The notes under the pieces were generated by a model. The model was given only the letters and a program-made list of their open reading frames with translations. It was not told where the DNA came from and made no database searches. Shown here piece by piece: positions 13,141 to 20,517 of a stretch of DNA of 26,635 nucleotides; positions within the stretch are counted from its first letter, which is position 1; the number at the start of each line of letters is the position of its first letter. This DNA is from DASRFS01 sp035260725 (GTDB lineage: Bacteria > Patescibacteriota > Microgenomatia > Levybacterales > UBA12049): contig DATFUR010000027.1 in the NCBI GenBank assembly GCA_035260725.1, positions 1-26,635 of the forward strand, given 5' to 3'. The position numbers and the translations under genes are program-made.

Positions 13141-13962
13141 TTAGAAGTGCTCTTTTAAGAAATTTAGTGTCTCTTTGGGGTCTTGTGTATTTACATAGAT
13201 ATTGGTTCCCAACTCAAATCCGCCGAGCACTCGGGCTCTTGGCATTATTCTTAGGTACCAATTTGGGTCAGGATAAATATAGAAGTTGTACGCAAGCTCT
13301 TTACTGTGCTTTATCTCTAAAATCTTGAGGATTTTGACCAAAGAAACGGACAAATCTGCAATTTCCGGCTCCGAAATCTCCCCGAACACCTTGCCCTCTT
13401 GTTTAGGAAAAATCCAAACTTCGTCGGGCCACTCCGAGGTTTCCGGACAAAAGATGTTATAGTTTATAGTTTGAATCATTTCTGTAGTATTTTGATCTAG
13501 CGGATTTAAGGGTTGAATTTCGGCCTTTAAGTCGTCCGGTATTACAACTAATTGACTATGGGGATGGACAAGACTTTCTCCTGCCCCCTCCCCGCGATTA
13601 TGAAAAATGTAAACCTTGCCTTTTTCTTTATGTGTTTGGAATCTTTGTCTGTATGTTTTAAAAATTAATTCCACAGAGCTTGGATCAAGTTCTGTAAAAT
13701 TTTTATGATGGTCGGGCGAATGGATTATAATTTCGTGAATCGGTGCAAAAGGATATTTGTTAGGAAGAACTCTTATCTGCCAGTTGCTGTCGCCCTCTAT
13801 CCCACCAACTCTGTATAACTCGGATTCTTTGCCTTCCTGTCCGAGACAAAAGGGACAAATTTTTTGAGGAGTCTTGGCATCAATCGGCCTTTTCGCTCTT
13901 CGAGGGGCCTGTATTACCCACTTTTTTGTTGCTTGATTTTGAATGAACTTAAATTCAGGCAC
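13141..13962 (-). CDS. galT: Galactose-1-phosphate uridylyltransferase family protein (HIT superfamily)
   Basis: A 273-residue protein, shorter than classical GalT (about 340). A zinc-type CPFC lies at residues 36-39. The nucleotidyl-transfer block N-R-G-E-G-A-G-E-S-L-V-H-P-H-S-Q contains the HPHSQ motif (133-137), whose second His (H135) is the expected covalent nucleotide carrier. Further conserved blocks are P-N-K-Y-P-F and the C-terminal N-W-Y-L-R-I-M-P-R. It would exchange UMP or AMP between hexose-1-phosphates and UDP-sugars. Specificity for galactose is not proven and ADP-sugar phosphorylase relatives are possible. The GTG start lies 7 nt after the WecG-like gene stop; TATAAT 6 nt upstream could also give a leaderless transcript. 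Confidence 0.82.
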   Translation of the reverse strand: MPEFKFIQNQATKKWVIQAPRRAKRPIDAKTPQKICPFCLGQEGKESELYRVGGIEGDSNWQIRVLPNKYPFAPIHEIIIHSPDHHKNFTELDPSSVELIFKTYRQRFQTHKEKGKVYIFHNRGEGAGESLVHPHSQLVVIPDDLKAEIQPLNPLDQNTTEMIQTINYNIFCPETSEWPDEVWIFPKQEGKVFGEISEPEIADLSVSLVKILKILEIKHSKELAYNFYIYPDPNWYLRIMPRARVLGGFELGTNIYVNTQDPKETLNFLKEHF

Positions 13963-13969
13963 AATTTTA

Positions 13970-14677
13970 TTATAAACCCAGTCTATCCCTAATTACAAGA
14001 AAAACAAATTTAATAAGAGAAAGTTGTCGTTTAGCCCGCCATGGTTGGATAATCAGACGAAACAACCACTCAAGACCTATGTCTCTTACCCACTTTGGGG
14101 CCCTCGGCACGTTGCCGCTTACGAAGTCAAAAGCGCCCCCAACCCCTATTGCTGCCTGGATCGGGAGCCTTTTTAGGTTCTTTTCTATCCAAAATTCCTG
14201 CTTTGGAGAGCCAAAAGCTACGAAAAGTATGTCGGAAGCAGGAAATTTGTCGAAGTCCGGCATTTCGGCCCCCGCATACCTAATTTTGAGGCTAGGATGC
14301 ATTTTTTGTAAGCACTCAGCAGTTCTCTCTGCTATTCCGCTTCCACCCCCCAGAAAGCTTACCGTTATGGGCCAATCGGCGATCCGTTTACACAAATTTT
14401 CCATCAGGTCTACGCCCGTAATTTTCTCTTTAATACCCCTTTTTAGGACTTTGCTTGCCCACATTACCCCAACACCGTCCGCCAAGGCTAAATCTGCCTG
14501 ATTTAGGACCTTTTTATAGTTGGAGTCATTATTTGCGATGACCAAAATTTCGGGATTTGGGGTAACAACATAGAACTTATTGCCCTTTTCTTCGACTTTT
14601 TTCACTATATACTCTAGGACTTCCTCCTGAGTCAGATTTGTGAAGTCAACTCCAAGCAATTTTTCTTTCACAGTCAT
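13970..14677 (-). CDS. WecG/TagA/CpsF-family glycosyltransferase
   Basis: A 235-residue protein of the GT26 family. It shows V-T-P-N-P-E-I (about 38-44), L-A-D-G-V-G-V-M-W-A-S-K (about 84-95, with the catalytic Asp), R-I/V-T-G-V-D-L-M-E, and F-V/L-A-F-G-S-P-K-Q-E-F-W-I (about 151-163). GT26 enzymes transfer N-acetylmannosaminuronate, ManNAc or similar sugars to undecaprenyl-linked GlcNAc in surface polymer synthesis. The exact sugar is unknown. No Shine-Dalgarno; TATAAT (14692-14687) ends 9 nt before the ATG. It precedes the galT-like gene in the same direction with a 7-nt gap, so the two are likely co-expressed. Confidence 0.88.
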   Translation of the reverse strand: MTVKEKLLGVDFTNLTQEEVLEYIVKKVEEKGNKFYVVTPNPEILVIANNDSNYKKVLNQADLALADGVGVMWASKVLKRGIKEKITGVDLMENLCKRIADWPITVSFLGGGSGIAERTAECLQKMHPSLKIRYAGAEMPDFDKFPASDILFVAFGSPKQEFWIEKNLKRLPIQAAIGVGGAFDFVSGNVPRAPKWVRDIGLEWLFRLIIQPWRAKRQLSLIKFVFLVIRDRLGL

Positions 14678-14929
14678 AGATAAATTATTATAAGACTATT
14701 TTGTTTTAGCGAAAAGTTCTAGGTTTGTATCTTTTGAACACTTCTTATACTCTAAGTTACGCATATTGAATAGATTCCTTAGGCTACAAAAACACGTGAT
14801 TCTATTGCCTTCATAACAAAAATACTATATATCAATTAAATATGAGCAATTTGTTGTTTTTGTGAAAATTTATCCTCTTCCCAACTTGTATAAAAATTAC
14901 TACAGGTCGAAATGCACTTTTTCACGCCA
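14678..14929 (-). other. AT-rich spacer between mreB and the WecG-like gene
   Basis: A 252-bp gap. The only support for function is the minus-strand TATAAT at 14692-14687 next to the WecG-like ATG, with a poor -35. Short minus-strand frames of about 22 codons exist, but none has a ribosome site or recognisable product. No clear terminator follows mreB and no tRNA or repeat was seen. Confidence 0.5.
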
Positions 14930-15937
14930 TTACTTCCTTGCAATACTTCTTTTGTACAGTTCTATATTTTCTAAGGCCACACCCGTGCCTCGGACTACGC
15001 ACAAAAGTGCTTCTTCAGCCACGTGGCAAGGAACACCTGTAACTTTAGTCATAAGTTTGTCCAAATTTTTAAGTAAAGATGTTCCTCCGGACATAACAAC
15101 CCCTTTATCTATTATATCCGAGGCCAATTCCGGCGGAGTCTGCTCTAAAACTTTTTTGACCGCTCCTATTATATCCATCAAAACCGACTGAATAGCCTCA
15201 TTTACCAAGCTTTCTGTGAGTTCAATTGTACGGGGAAGCCCTGTAATGCTGTCTCTCCCCCTAATCTCGACCTTCTTATCGTCGCCCGGCTCAATAAGAG
15301 CATTGCCAATCTCAATTTTTATTTCTTCGGCAGTCCTTTCCCCAATAAGTAGGTTAAACTTTTTCTTTGTATAGGCGGCTATTGCTTCGTCAACTTTATT
15401 TCCTCCTGCACGGACCGAATCGTGCACAACTACACCCCCAAGGGAAATTACCGCGCACTCTGTGGAACCTCCTCCTATGTCGACAACCATGTGGCCCGCG
15501 GCTTGCGCGATTGGAACTTTCGCACCTATCGCGGCAGCCAAAGGCTCATCGATAAGATAAGCCACTTTTGCTCCTGCAGACATAGTCGCATCCAAAACCG
15601 CGCGCCTTTCGACCTGCGTTACGCCCGACGGAATACAAACCATGACTTCCGGCTTGAAAAATCGCGATTTACCTGCAGCTTTGTCTATAAAATAAGAGAG
15701 CATAGCCTCCGTTATGGTGTAATCCGCTATGACTCCGTCCCGAAGTGGCCTCATTGCGACTATATTTCCCGGGGTCCTTCCGAGCATTTCTTTGGCTTCT
15801 CTTCCTACTGCTACAACTCTATTGTCTTCTGCGGTTACTGCTACAACGGTCGGCTCATTCAAAACTACGCCCTGTCCTACCACATAAACCAGGGTGTTGG
15901 CGGTTCCGAGGTCAATCCCAATACGCTTAGATAACAT
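14930..15937 (-). CDS. mreB: Rod-shape-determining actin-like protein MreB
   Basis: A 335-residue actin-fold ATPase. Phosphate loop 1 is G-I-D-L-G-T-A-N-T (about residues 7-15) and phosphate 2 is V-V-D-I-G-G-G-S-T-E (about 170-180). The adenosine motif is V-M-S-G-G-T-S-L (about 286-293), and E-P-L-A-A-A-I-G is also present. MreB filaments guide lateral wall synthesis at the inner membrane. Length and motifs are normal. No mreC or mreD is adjacent here. A minus-strand TGATATAGT box lies 16 nt before the ATG, without a good -35. It is divergent from the PEGA protein gene, with an inverted repeat between. Confidence 0.95.
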   Translation of the reverse strand: MLSKRIGIDLGTANTLVYVVGQGVVLNEPTVVAVTAEDNRVVAVGREAKEMLGRTPGNIVAMRPLRDGVIADYTITEAMLSYFIDKAAGKSRFFKPEVMVCIPSGVTQVERRAVLDATMSAGAKVAYLIDEPLAAAIGAKVPIAQAAGHMVVDIGGGSTECAVISLGGVVVHDSVRAGGNKVDEAIAAYTKKKFNLLIGERTAEEIKIEIGNALIEPGDDKKVEIRGRDSITGLPRTIELTESLVNEAIQSVLMDIIGAVKKVLEQTPPELASDIIDKGVVMSGGTSLLKNLDKLMTKVTGVPCHVAEEALLCVVRGTGVALENIELYKRSIARK

Positions 15938-15993
15938 ATCAAAACATGTCGTAACTATATCATTTTACGATCCGAGCTTTATTAGGCATTATA

Positions 15994-16024
15994 AATACTT
16001 CTTATTGTTCTTGCAAGAAGTATT
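15994..16024. promoter_or_regulatory. Perfect 10-bp inverted repeat between mreB and the PEGA gene
   Basis: AATACTTCTT (15994-16003) and AAGAAGTATT (16015-16024) are exact reverse complements with an 11-nt centre. The right arm overlaps the -35 box of the plus-strand promoter, and no T-run follows on either strand. This placement suits an operator better than a terminator. Confidence 0.45.
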
Positions 16025-16039
16025 ATCAAGCGGTATAAT
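16011..16039 (+). promoter_or_regulatory. Promoter of the PEGA-domain gene
   Basis: TTGCAA (16011-16016), a 17-nt spacer and TATAAT (16034-16039). The GTG start at 16049 follows after 9 nt, so the transcript should begin about 2-3 nt before the start codon. Confidence 0.65.
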
Positions 16040-16048
16040 GCCAGACAA

Positions 16049-17224
16049 GTGAAAAAACAACCCATATTTACCATAATTATCGCTCTCTCTCTGGTTCTTG
16101 TTACAACCGCCGTTGTTTTCTACGGCAGGGGTTACAGATTCGATTTTGGCCAGGGCAAACCGGATTTCTTTGGAACAGGTCTGTTGGTAGCTACCAGCTC
16201 ACCAAATGGAGCTCAAGTTTTTGTAAACGACCACCTAACAACTGCAACAGACAACACTTTAAACCTCACCCCGGGAGATTACACTATTAGAATTTTCAAA
16301 GAAGGCTATTTCCCTTGGGAGAAAAAGTTAAAAGTCAAAAAAGAAGTAGTGGCCAAGGCAGACGCCCTTCTTTTTCCAACAGCTCCCAAACTTGAGAGCA
16401 TAACCAACCTTGGAGTCAGAAATCCTGTTTTGGATCCTTCAAAAAGCAGGCTTGCCTTTGCAGTTGCTTCCCAGTCGGCAAGAAAAAACGGAATTTATAT
16501 CCTCGACCTAACAACAAGACCCATCCTGACGCTTCAAAGCTCTTCTACACAAATAGCAGATGACACTGTGGACCGTTTCTCAAGCTCGAACTTTATATTT
16601 TCTCCAAATGGATCGCAGCTAATCGCCACTACTTCTGCTAAAACGTCGTATCTTTTAGACGCAGGCAGTTTTAATTCCAACCCCCAGGACACAACAGCAA
16701 CGCTTTCCAATGTTAATTCGGAATGGCAGAAACAAAAAGCAGATAAAGAGAAGGCAAGACTGGATTCCCTCCCCAAAAAATTAAGACAGATCGTTTTGGA
16801 TAACTTTAATATTATCGAATGGTCTTTAGACGACAACAGAATCTTGTATGAAGCGTCTTCTTCGGCAAATTTGCCCATCATAATTGATCCCCGTTTGGTA
16901 GGAGTAGATGCAACGGCGGAGCAAAGAAAGCTGGAAAAGGGAACAGCGTACGTGTATGATATTAAAGAAGACAAAAACTACAAATTAGATGTAAAATCTC
17001 AAAAGAATCTACATTGGTTCCCCGACTCAAACCATTTGATTTCCGTAGCCGATCAGAGAATAGATATTATGGAGTATGACGGAACAAACAAAACTACAGT
17101 GTATGCAGGCCCATTTGTGGACGGTTTTGTTTTTCCCTGGCCCGACGGGTCAAAAATTATTATCTTAACTAACTTGGGAAATCCCGACATCGCTCCCAAC
17201 CTCTATACGATAGTTCTCAAGTAA
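16049..17224 (+). CDS. Membrane-anchored PEGA-domain protein with propeller-like C-terminal region
   Basis: A 391-residue protein. One N-terminal membrane anchor spans about residues 6-26, followed by a PEGA domain (about 42-110) with V-A-T-S-S-P-N-G-A-Q-V-F-V-N, then L-T-P-G-D-Y-T-I-R-I and G-Y-F-P-W-E. The rest has repeated strand patterns such as P-N-G-S-Q-L and W-F-P-D-S-N-H-L, like a WD40/TolB-type propeller, ending I-I-I-L-T-N. PEGA domains are surface or S-layer-associated in many bacteria; ligands are unknown. GTG start with no Shine-Dalgarno. It is divergent from mreB and followed after 23 nt by the structured element at 17248. Confidence 0.8.
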   Translation: MKKQPIFTIIIALSLVLVTTAVVFYGRGYRFDFGQGKPDFFGTGLLVATSSPNGAQVFVNDHLTTATDNTLNLTPGDYTIRIFKEGYFPWEKKLKVKKEVVAKADALLFPTAPKLESITNLGVRNPVLDPSKSRLAFAVASQSARKNGIYILDLTTRPILTLQSSSTQIADDTVDRFSSSNFIFSPNGSQLIATTSAKTSYLLDAGSFNSNPQDTTATLSNVNSEWQKQKADKEKARLDSLPKKLRQIVLDNFNIIEWSLDDNRILYEASSSANLPIIIDPRLVGVDATAEQRKLEKGTAYVYDIKEDKNYKLDVKSQKNLHWFPDSNHLISVADQRIDIMEYDGTNKTTVYAGPFVDGFVFPWPDGSKIIILTNLGNPDIAPNLYTIVLK

Positions 17225-17247
17225 TTTTCAGCTCTCAATTTATAATT

Positions 17248-17391
17248 GTGCGCGAGGAGCATTGGCACGAGACGAATCTTGAATCCCGATGCAGCCAAAT
17301 GTCAAGCCAGAGTTAATGTTATGTTAGAACTAAACTATGAACTTAAATTAAAAGGTGGAAGATCGTCGAGCTGACGATGCGACTTCAGCGC
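17248..17391 (+). ncRNA. Candidate structured RNA element, copy A
   Basis: Homologous to 23260-23397. The ends close as GTGC/GCGC (17248-17251 with 17388-17391) and GAGG/CTTC (17254-17257 with 17383-17386). A second helix GCATT/GATGC (17259-17263 with 17288-17292) encloses a hairpin CGAGA-CGAA-TCTTG (17268-17281). The 3' block starting GGAAGA (17357) contains the perfect hairpin ATCGTC-GAGCT-GACGAT, then GCGAC. G-U pairs are needed in this orientation, so the plus strand is the likely RNA. It begins 23 nt after the PEGA gene and ends against the sortase stop. It may be a 3' UTR element or an independent RNA (TATAAT at 17241). Confidence 0.5.
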
Positions 17392-17397
17392 GAACAA

Positions 17398-18108
17398 CTA
17401 TTTAGGTTCTGCAAAGACAACCAGCCTTTTCCAAGAAGTCCCCGGAGGCCAACAAGTCTGCAAAATTAGCTTTTGTTTGCCTGTCTGTCCTTGCAACAAG
17501 TAGGACACTTCGGAAGGCTCGAGTATCTGTGTTCCCGTAACTTTGTAGTCAAATCTTCTGTTTTCGAAAAATACAACTATCTCGTCCCCCACCGACAGGT
17601 CCTTGAGAAGGTAAAAGACCGCATTGTACCGTCCGACGTCCCAAAAGTTATCTGTTGAATGGGCAAAAAGATAAGTGTTGCCCGCAACTCCCGGAAAAAC
17701 CGTACCCTTTGCATGGGCAACTCCACGAAGCAAGGTCGGCAAGTACTCGCTTTCCAGCGTAGGATCGACGTTTGGAAAAACCTTGGCGGATGCTCCGATC
17801 TTTGGAATTAAAATGCTAAAAGACGGGTCGGGCGGAACTAAAATTTGCTCGGTCGGACCCGATAAAACGTCCCCAAAGCCTCTATTAGAAGGAGGCGGAG
17901 TTGCAGTTGGGTTTGGCAAAACAGTTTCGGTAGACTGCACACTTTCTGCAACAGTAAAATGCACGCCTCTTGCCTGTATTGCTCTGTATTGGAATTCATA
18001 ATATAAAGCAGGACCGAAAGTTGCAATAACTCCAAAAACTGCAAAAAGAAGAAGAAAATTTCCAATTGTTCTTATGATAAGAAATCTAATGATTTCGCGC
18101 CTTGTCAT
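17398..18108 (-). CDS. Sortase (cysteine transpeptidase)
   Basis: A 236-residue protein with one N-terminal membrane helix (about residues 15-36), a Pro/Thr-rich linker (about 60-80) and a sortase domain (about 95-236). The catalytic residues are visible: H150 in Y-L-F-A-H-S, C219 in L-Q-T-C-W-P-P and R228 in S-W-K-R-L-V-V. The TLxTC-like block reads L-I-L-Q-T-C, fitting class D/E-like sortases. Sortases cleave C-terminal sorting signals and attach proteins to the cell wall or to pilin subunits. No substrate with an LPxTG-type tail is in this window. The ATG lies 5 nt after the tRNA-Pro 3' end, so it is probably expressed from the tRNA transcript. Confidence 0.9.
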   Translation of the reverse strand: MTRREIIRFLIIRTIGNFLLLFAVFGVIATFGPALYYEFQYRAIQARGVHFTVAESVQSTETVLPNPTATPPPSNRGFGDVLSGPTEQILVPPDPSFSILIPKIGASAKVFPNVDPTLESEYLPTLLRGVAHAKGTVFPGVAGNTYLFAHSTDNFWDVGRYNAVFYLLKDLSVGDEIVVFFENRRFDYKVTGTQILEPSEVSYLLQGQTGKQKLILQTCWPPGTSWKRLVVFAEPK

Positions 18109-18113
18109 ATTAG

Positions 18114-18185
18114 TCGGGGTGCAGGGAATTGAACCCTGTGCCTCTCGGTCCCGAACCGAGCGTTCTACCGATGAACTACACCCCG
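18114..18185 (-). tRNA. tRNA-Pro (anticodon CGG)
   Basis: On the minus strand the acceptor CGGGGTG pairs with CACCCCG, discriminator A. The anticodon arm CTCGG-TTCGGGA-CCGAG gives CGG, and the T arm contains GGTTCAATTCC. 72 nt, no encoded CCA. It lies 6 nt after tRNA-Arg and 5 nt before the sortase ATG. Confidence 0.94.
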
Positions 18186-18191
18186 AATTTG

Positions 18192-18263
18192 TGTCCCCGG
18201 CGGGAGTCGAACCTGCATCTCGCCCTTAGGACGGGCTTGCTCTATCCATTGAGCTACGGGAAC
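18192..18263 (-). tRNA. tRNA-Arg (anticodon CCT)
   Basis: On the minus strand the acceptor GTTCCCG pairs with CGGGGAC, discriminator A. The D arm is GCTCAATGGATAGAGC. The anticodon arm AGCCC-GTCCTAA-GGGCG gives CCT with U33, and the T arm contains GGTTCGACTCC. The first anticodon-stem pair (A-G) is a mismatch. No encoded CCA. Minus-strand TACAAT (18278-18273) ends 9 nt before the 5' end and probably drives the Arg-Pro-sortase unit. Confidence 0.93.
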
Positions 18264-18321
18264 ATGCCAGTTATTGTAACAAATAAATTACGGAATTAAA
18301 AATCAAATGGAGAATTGGAGA

Positions 18322-18534
18322 TTATTCGGTTTTTTCTTGAATTCCTAAAAGCCAGAGGACTGCTTCTTTTTTATATCTTCTGTCGCCTCTTGAATTAATG
18401 CGGATTGCGGGAAGTTTTCCTCGTTTTCCCCAGCGTTTTATTGTAAGTGCGGAAACTCTTAGGATTTGTGCAACTTCTCTGACAGTCAGAAGATCTGGAA
18501 GATTATTTATGGATAACTGATTAGTTGCTGGCAT
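18322..18534 (-). CDS. Small helix-turn-helix DNA-binding protein (excisionase/MerR-like)
   Basis: A 70-residue protein. L-L-T-V-R-E-V-A-Q-I-L-R-V-S-A-L-T-I-K-R-W (about residues 15-35) is a winged HTH of the helix_turn_helix_17/excisionase type. The wing follows (G-K-L-P-A-I-R-I-x-x-x-G-D-R-R-Y) and then a final helix. It resembles the two HTH modules of the S74 protein but stands alone and has no membrane segment. The upstream region is dense in palindromes overlapping a promoter, suggesting autoregulation. Target genes are unknown; a role in recombination is possible because such domains include excisionases, but no integrase is nearby. Confidence 0.8.
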   Translation of the reverse strand: MPATNQLSINNLPDLLTVREVAQILRVSALTIKRWGKRGKLPAIRINSRGDRRYKKEAVLWLLGIQEKTE

Positions 18535-18540
18535 AATTGT

Positions 18541-18598
18541 CTATCAATGTGATAGTTAACCATCATTAAAGTAACAAAATGTAACAACCTTGTCAAGG
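18541..18598 (-). promoter_or_regulatory. Promoter and operator-like palindromes of the small HTH gene
   Basis: Minus-strand TTGACA (18596-18591), a 17-nt spacer and TACTTT (18573-18568). Around it lie CTATCA-ATG-TGATAG (18541-18555, perfect), a direct repeat of GTAACA at 18571 and 18581, and CCTTG-T-CAAGG (18588-18598, perfect) covering the -35 box. The arrangement suggests binding sites for the encoded protein. Confidence 0.5.
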
Positions 18599-18655
18599 GG
18601 TAGTTTTACTTAAAACTAACAATATACAGGAAACTTAAGAATTTAAAACCGGTTT

Positions 18656-19228
18656 TTAGAGGGATTCGTCTGTTCTTTTGTATTCGTGGATTTCTTGAGG
18701 CTTAAACCAAAGAGACTTTTCGAAATTTGCCTCTTCGATACTTGTTGAAACGTGTACCAAATTCATAACGCCTCTTTTTTCGGAATTAGCATATGCTGCG
18801 GAATCCGTTGAAAAGTCTCCCCTTATTGTTCCCGCTGGCGCGTCAACCGGCATTGTAGGACCTGCAATATTCATAGTGTTTTGAACAGCATGTTTTCCCT
18901 CCCAAAGCATAGCCAAAACAGGACCGGAGGTTATATAATCCATAAGCCATTTGTTAACCATTATACCAAGTTCTCTCGGGTCGTCTGTTCCCAAATCCTT
19001 TTTCGCATCTTTTCCAAATTTAGTAAAAGTTTTGAGAGTTTTTTCTCCCCAAAGTTTTAATCTTTCGGGGCTTTGAGAGTTGTAATGTTTTAAAAATTGT
19101 TCCTCCTGTGGAGCAACCATCTTGGCAGCGACTAATTTGAGACCGGTTTGCTCTAATCTTTTAATAATTTCGCCTATTAGCCCTCTTTTTACTCCGTCGG
19201 GCTTTATAAGTACAACTGTTTGTTCCAT
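18656..19228 (-). CDS. ndk: Nucleoside diphosphate kinase, long form
   Basis: A 190-residue enzyme transferring the gamma-phosphate between NTPs and NDPs. It has T-V-V-L-I-K-P-D-G-V-K-R-G-L-I-G-E (residues 4-20), Y-I-T-S-G-P-V-L-A-M-L-W-E-G (98-111), P-G/A-G-T-I-R-G-D-F (131-139) and the active-site region N-L-V-H-V-S (H159). Typical enzymes have N-x-x-H-G-S-D, so the Gly after His is Val here. About 45 extra residues lie between about 50 and 95, making it longer than the usual 140. It starts 2 nt after the M16 peptidase stop and is probably co-transcribed with it. Confidence 0.92.
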   Translation of the reverse strand: MEQTVVLIKPDGVKRGLIGEIIKRLEQTGLKLVAAKMVAPQEEQFLKHYNSQSPERLKLWGEKTLKTFTKFGKDAKKDLGTDDPRELGIMVNKWLMDYITSGPVLAMLWEGKHAVQNTMNIAGPTMPVDAPAGTIRGDFSTDSAAYANSEKRGVMNLVHVSTSIEEANFEKSLWFKPQEIHEYKRTDESL

Positions 19229-19230
19229 AT

Positions 19231-20502
19231 TTATAATCTTAACAACTTTTCAAATTTTTTTCCATCGGTAAAATTACCAATTACTGCAAGATTGAGCGTA
19301 GAATTCACAATATATTTATTTGCAACCCGGTTAATGTCGTCCAAACTTACCTTATCTATCTTTGTAATTACTTCTTCCGGAACCTCGATTTTCCTCTCGC
19401 GTATTTCCTGGTCGGCAAAAAACGAAGAAACCGCCCGGCTGTCCTCCAGTTCCAAAACCAAATGCCCTTTTATATATTCTTTTGCTTTTGTTAATTCTTC
19501 TTTTGTCGGCTTGTGGGTTGTTTTTATTTTTTCATATTCTTCAATCATAACCGACACTCCCTCATTTACTCTTTTTGGATCCAAGCCGGCAGTGGAAACC
19601 AAACTTCCTGCGTCTTGGTAGTGTTCGGAGGATGTCCTAACATAATATGCGAGTCCCCTTTTTTCTCTAATCTCGCTAAAAAATCTGCTGCTCATTCCTC
19701 CTCCCAGAATAGACGCCAAAACAGCGAGAATATAATGGTCCGGATGAGTAAGAGGAACTGTTCTAAAACCCATTGCAATGTGAACTTGCTCGGTTTGTTT
19801 TTTTCTAACCAAAACTGCTGGCTTTTTCTGATTCTCTTTTACTTTACCATACTTTAATGTGTCGAAAGCTGGCATGTCGCCAAAGTATTTCTTGACCTGG
19901 TCATTAACTTTTTCCGAATCAATTCCTCCTGCCACCACAACCGTCATATTGGACGGGCTATAAAGACTTCCCATATAATCCAGAAAATCTTCTCTTGTAA
20001 TTTTTCTAATTACATCTTTCTCTCCGGCAATATCCCACCCCATTGGGGTATCGCCATATAAGAGACTTTCGTATATATCCCCTATTTTCCTCGACGGCGT
20101 GTCTTCGTAAAGATTTATTTCTTCCAAAATTACTCCTCTTTCTTTTTCTATCTCTTCTTTGAGAAGTTTGGAATGCTGCAGCATGTCCGAAAGAACGTCG
20201 AGACACAGCTCTGCGTGAGTCGCAGCGGATTTTATATAATATCCTGTTGTTTCTTTGCCGGTAAATGCATTAAACTCGCCCCCAATTCCGTCTATAAGAG
20301 CCGAGATGTCCATTGCTGAAGGTCTTTTTTCTGTCCCCTTAAAAGCCATGTGCTCCAGGAAATGGGAAATACCGTTATTTTTCTTTGTTTCGTATCGACT
20401 TCCCGCTCCGACTAAAACCATAACAGTTGAAGATTCAAAGGAAGGCATTGGGATTGTTAATACTGCGAGGCCGTTTGGAAGTGTAGTTCTTTGAAATTGC
20501 AT
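19231..20502 (-). CDS. M16-family zinc peptidase (processing-peptidase-like)
   Basis: A 423-residue protein. The inverted zinc motif HFLEH lies at residues 47-51, followed by M-A-F-K-G-T, with the third ligand in the E-R-G-V-I-L-E-E-I block (about E127). The C-terminal half has the family R/Y-type block R-G-L-A-Y-Y-V-R, needed in the mature two-domain fold. The size fits single-chain bacterial M16B enzymes, which degrade or process short peptides. Minus-strand TGATAAAAT (20520-20512) ends 9 nt before the ATG, and its TGA is the argS stop codon, so it may have its own promoter as well as read-through from argS. Confidence 0.92.
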   Translation of the reverse strand: MQFQRTTLPNGLAVLTIPMPSFESSTVMVLVGAGSRYETKKNNGISHFLEHMAFKGTEKRPSAMDISALIDGIGGEFNAFTGKETTGYYIKSAATHAELCLDVLSDMLQHSKLLKEEIEKERGVILEEINLYEDTPSRKIGDIYESLLYGDTPMGWDIAGEKDVIRKITREDFLDYMGSLYSPSNMTVVVAGGIDSEKVNDQVKKYFGDMPAFDTLKYGKVKENQKKPAVLVRKKQTEQVHIAMGFRTVPLTHPDHYILAVLASILGGGMSSRFFSEIREKRGLAYYVRTSSEHYQDAGSLVSTAGLDPKRVNEGVSVMIEEYEKIKTTHKPTKEELTKAKEYIKGHLVLELEDSRAVSSFFADQEIRERKIEVPEEVITKIDKVSLDDINRVANKYIVNSTLNLAVIGNFTDGKKFEKLLRL

Positions 20503-20517
20503 TAGGAAGCTATTTTA

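Noticed and set aside
13969..13997. TATAAT next to the galT-like start as an independent leaderless promoter
   Set aside because: Not fully dismissed, but TATAAT here also contains the stop codon region of the upstream gene and the -35 (TTGTAA) is mediocre at 18-nt spacing; co-transcription with the WecG-like gene is simpler, so it is not listed separately.
14930..15937. Long open frames opposite mreB, galT, nusG and other genes
   Set aside because: They are antisense to strongly conserved coding sequence, have no recognisable products and no ribosome sites.
18640..18660. AAAACCGGTTTT as a terminator of ndk
   Set aside because: Only four A-T pairs around a CCGG loop and no T-run on the minus strand after it; too weak to call.
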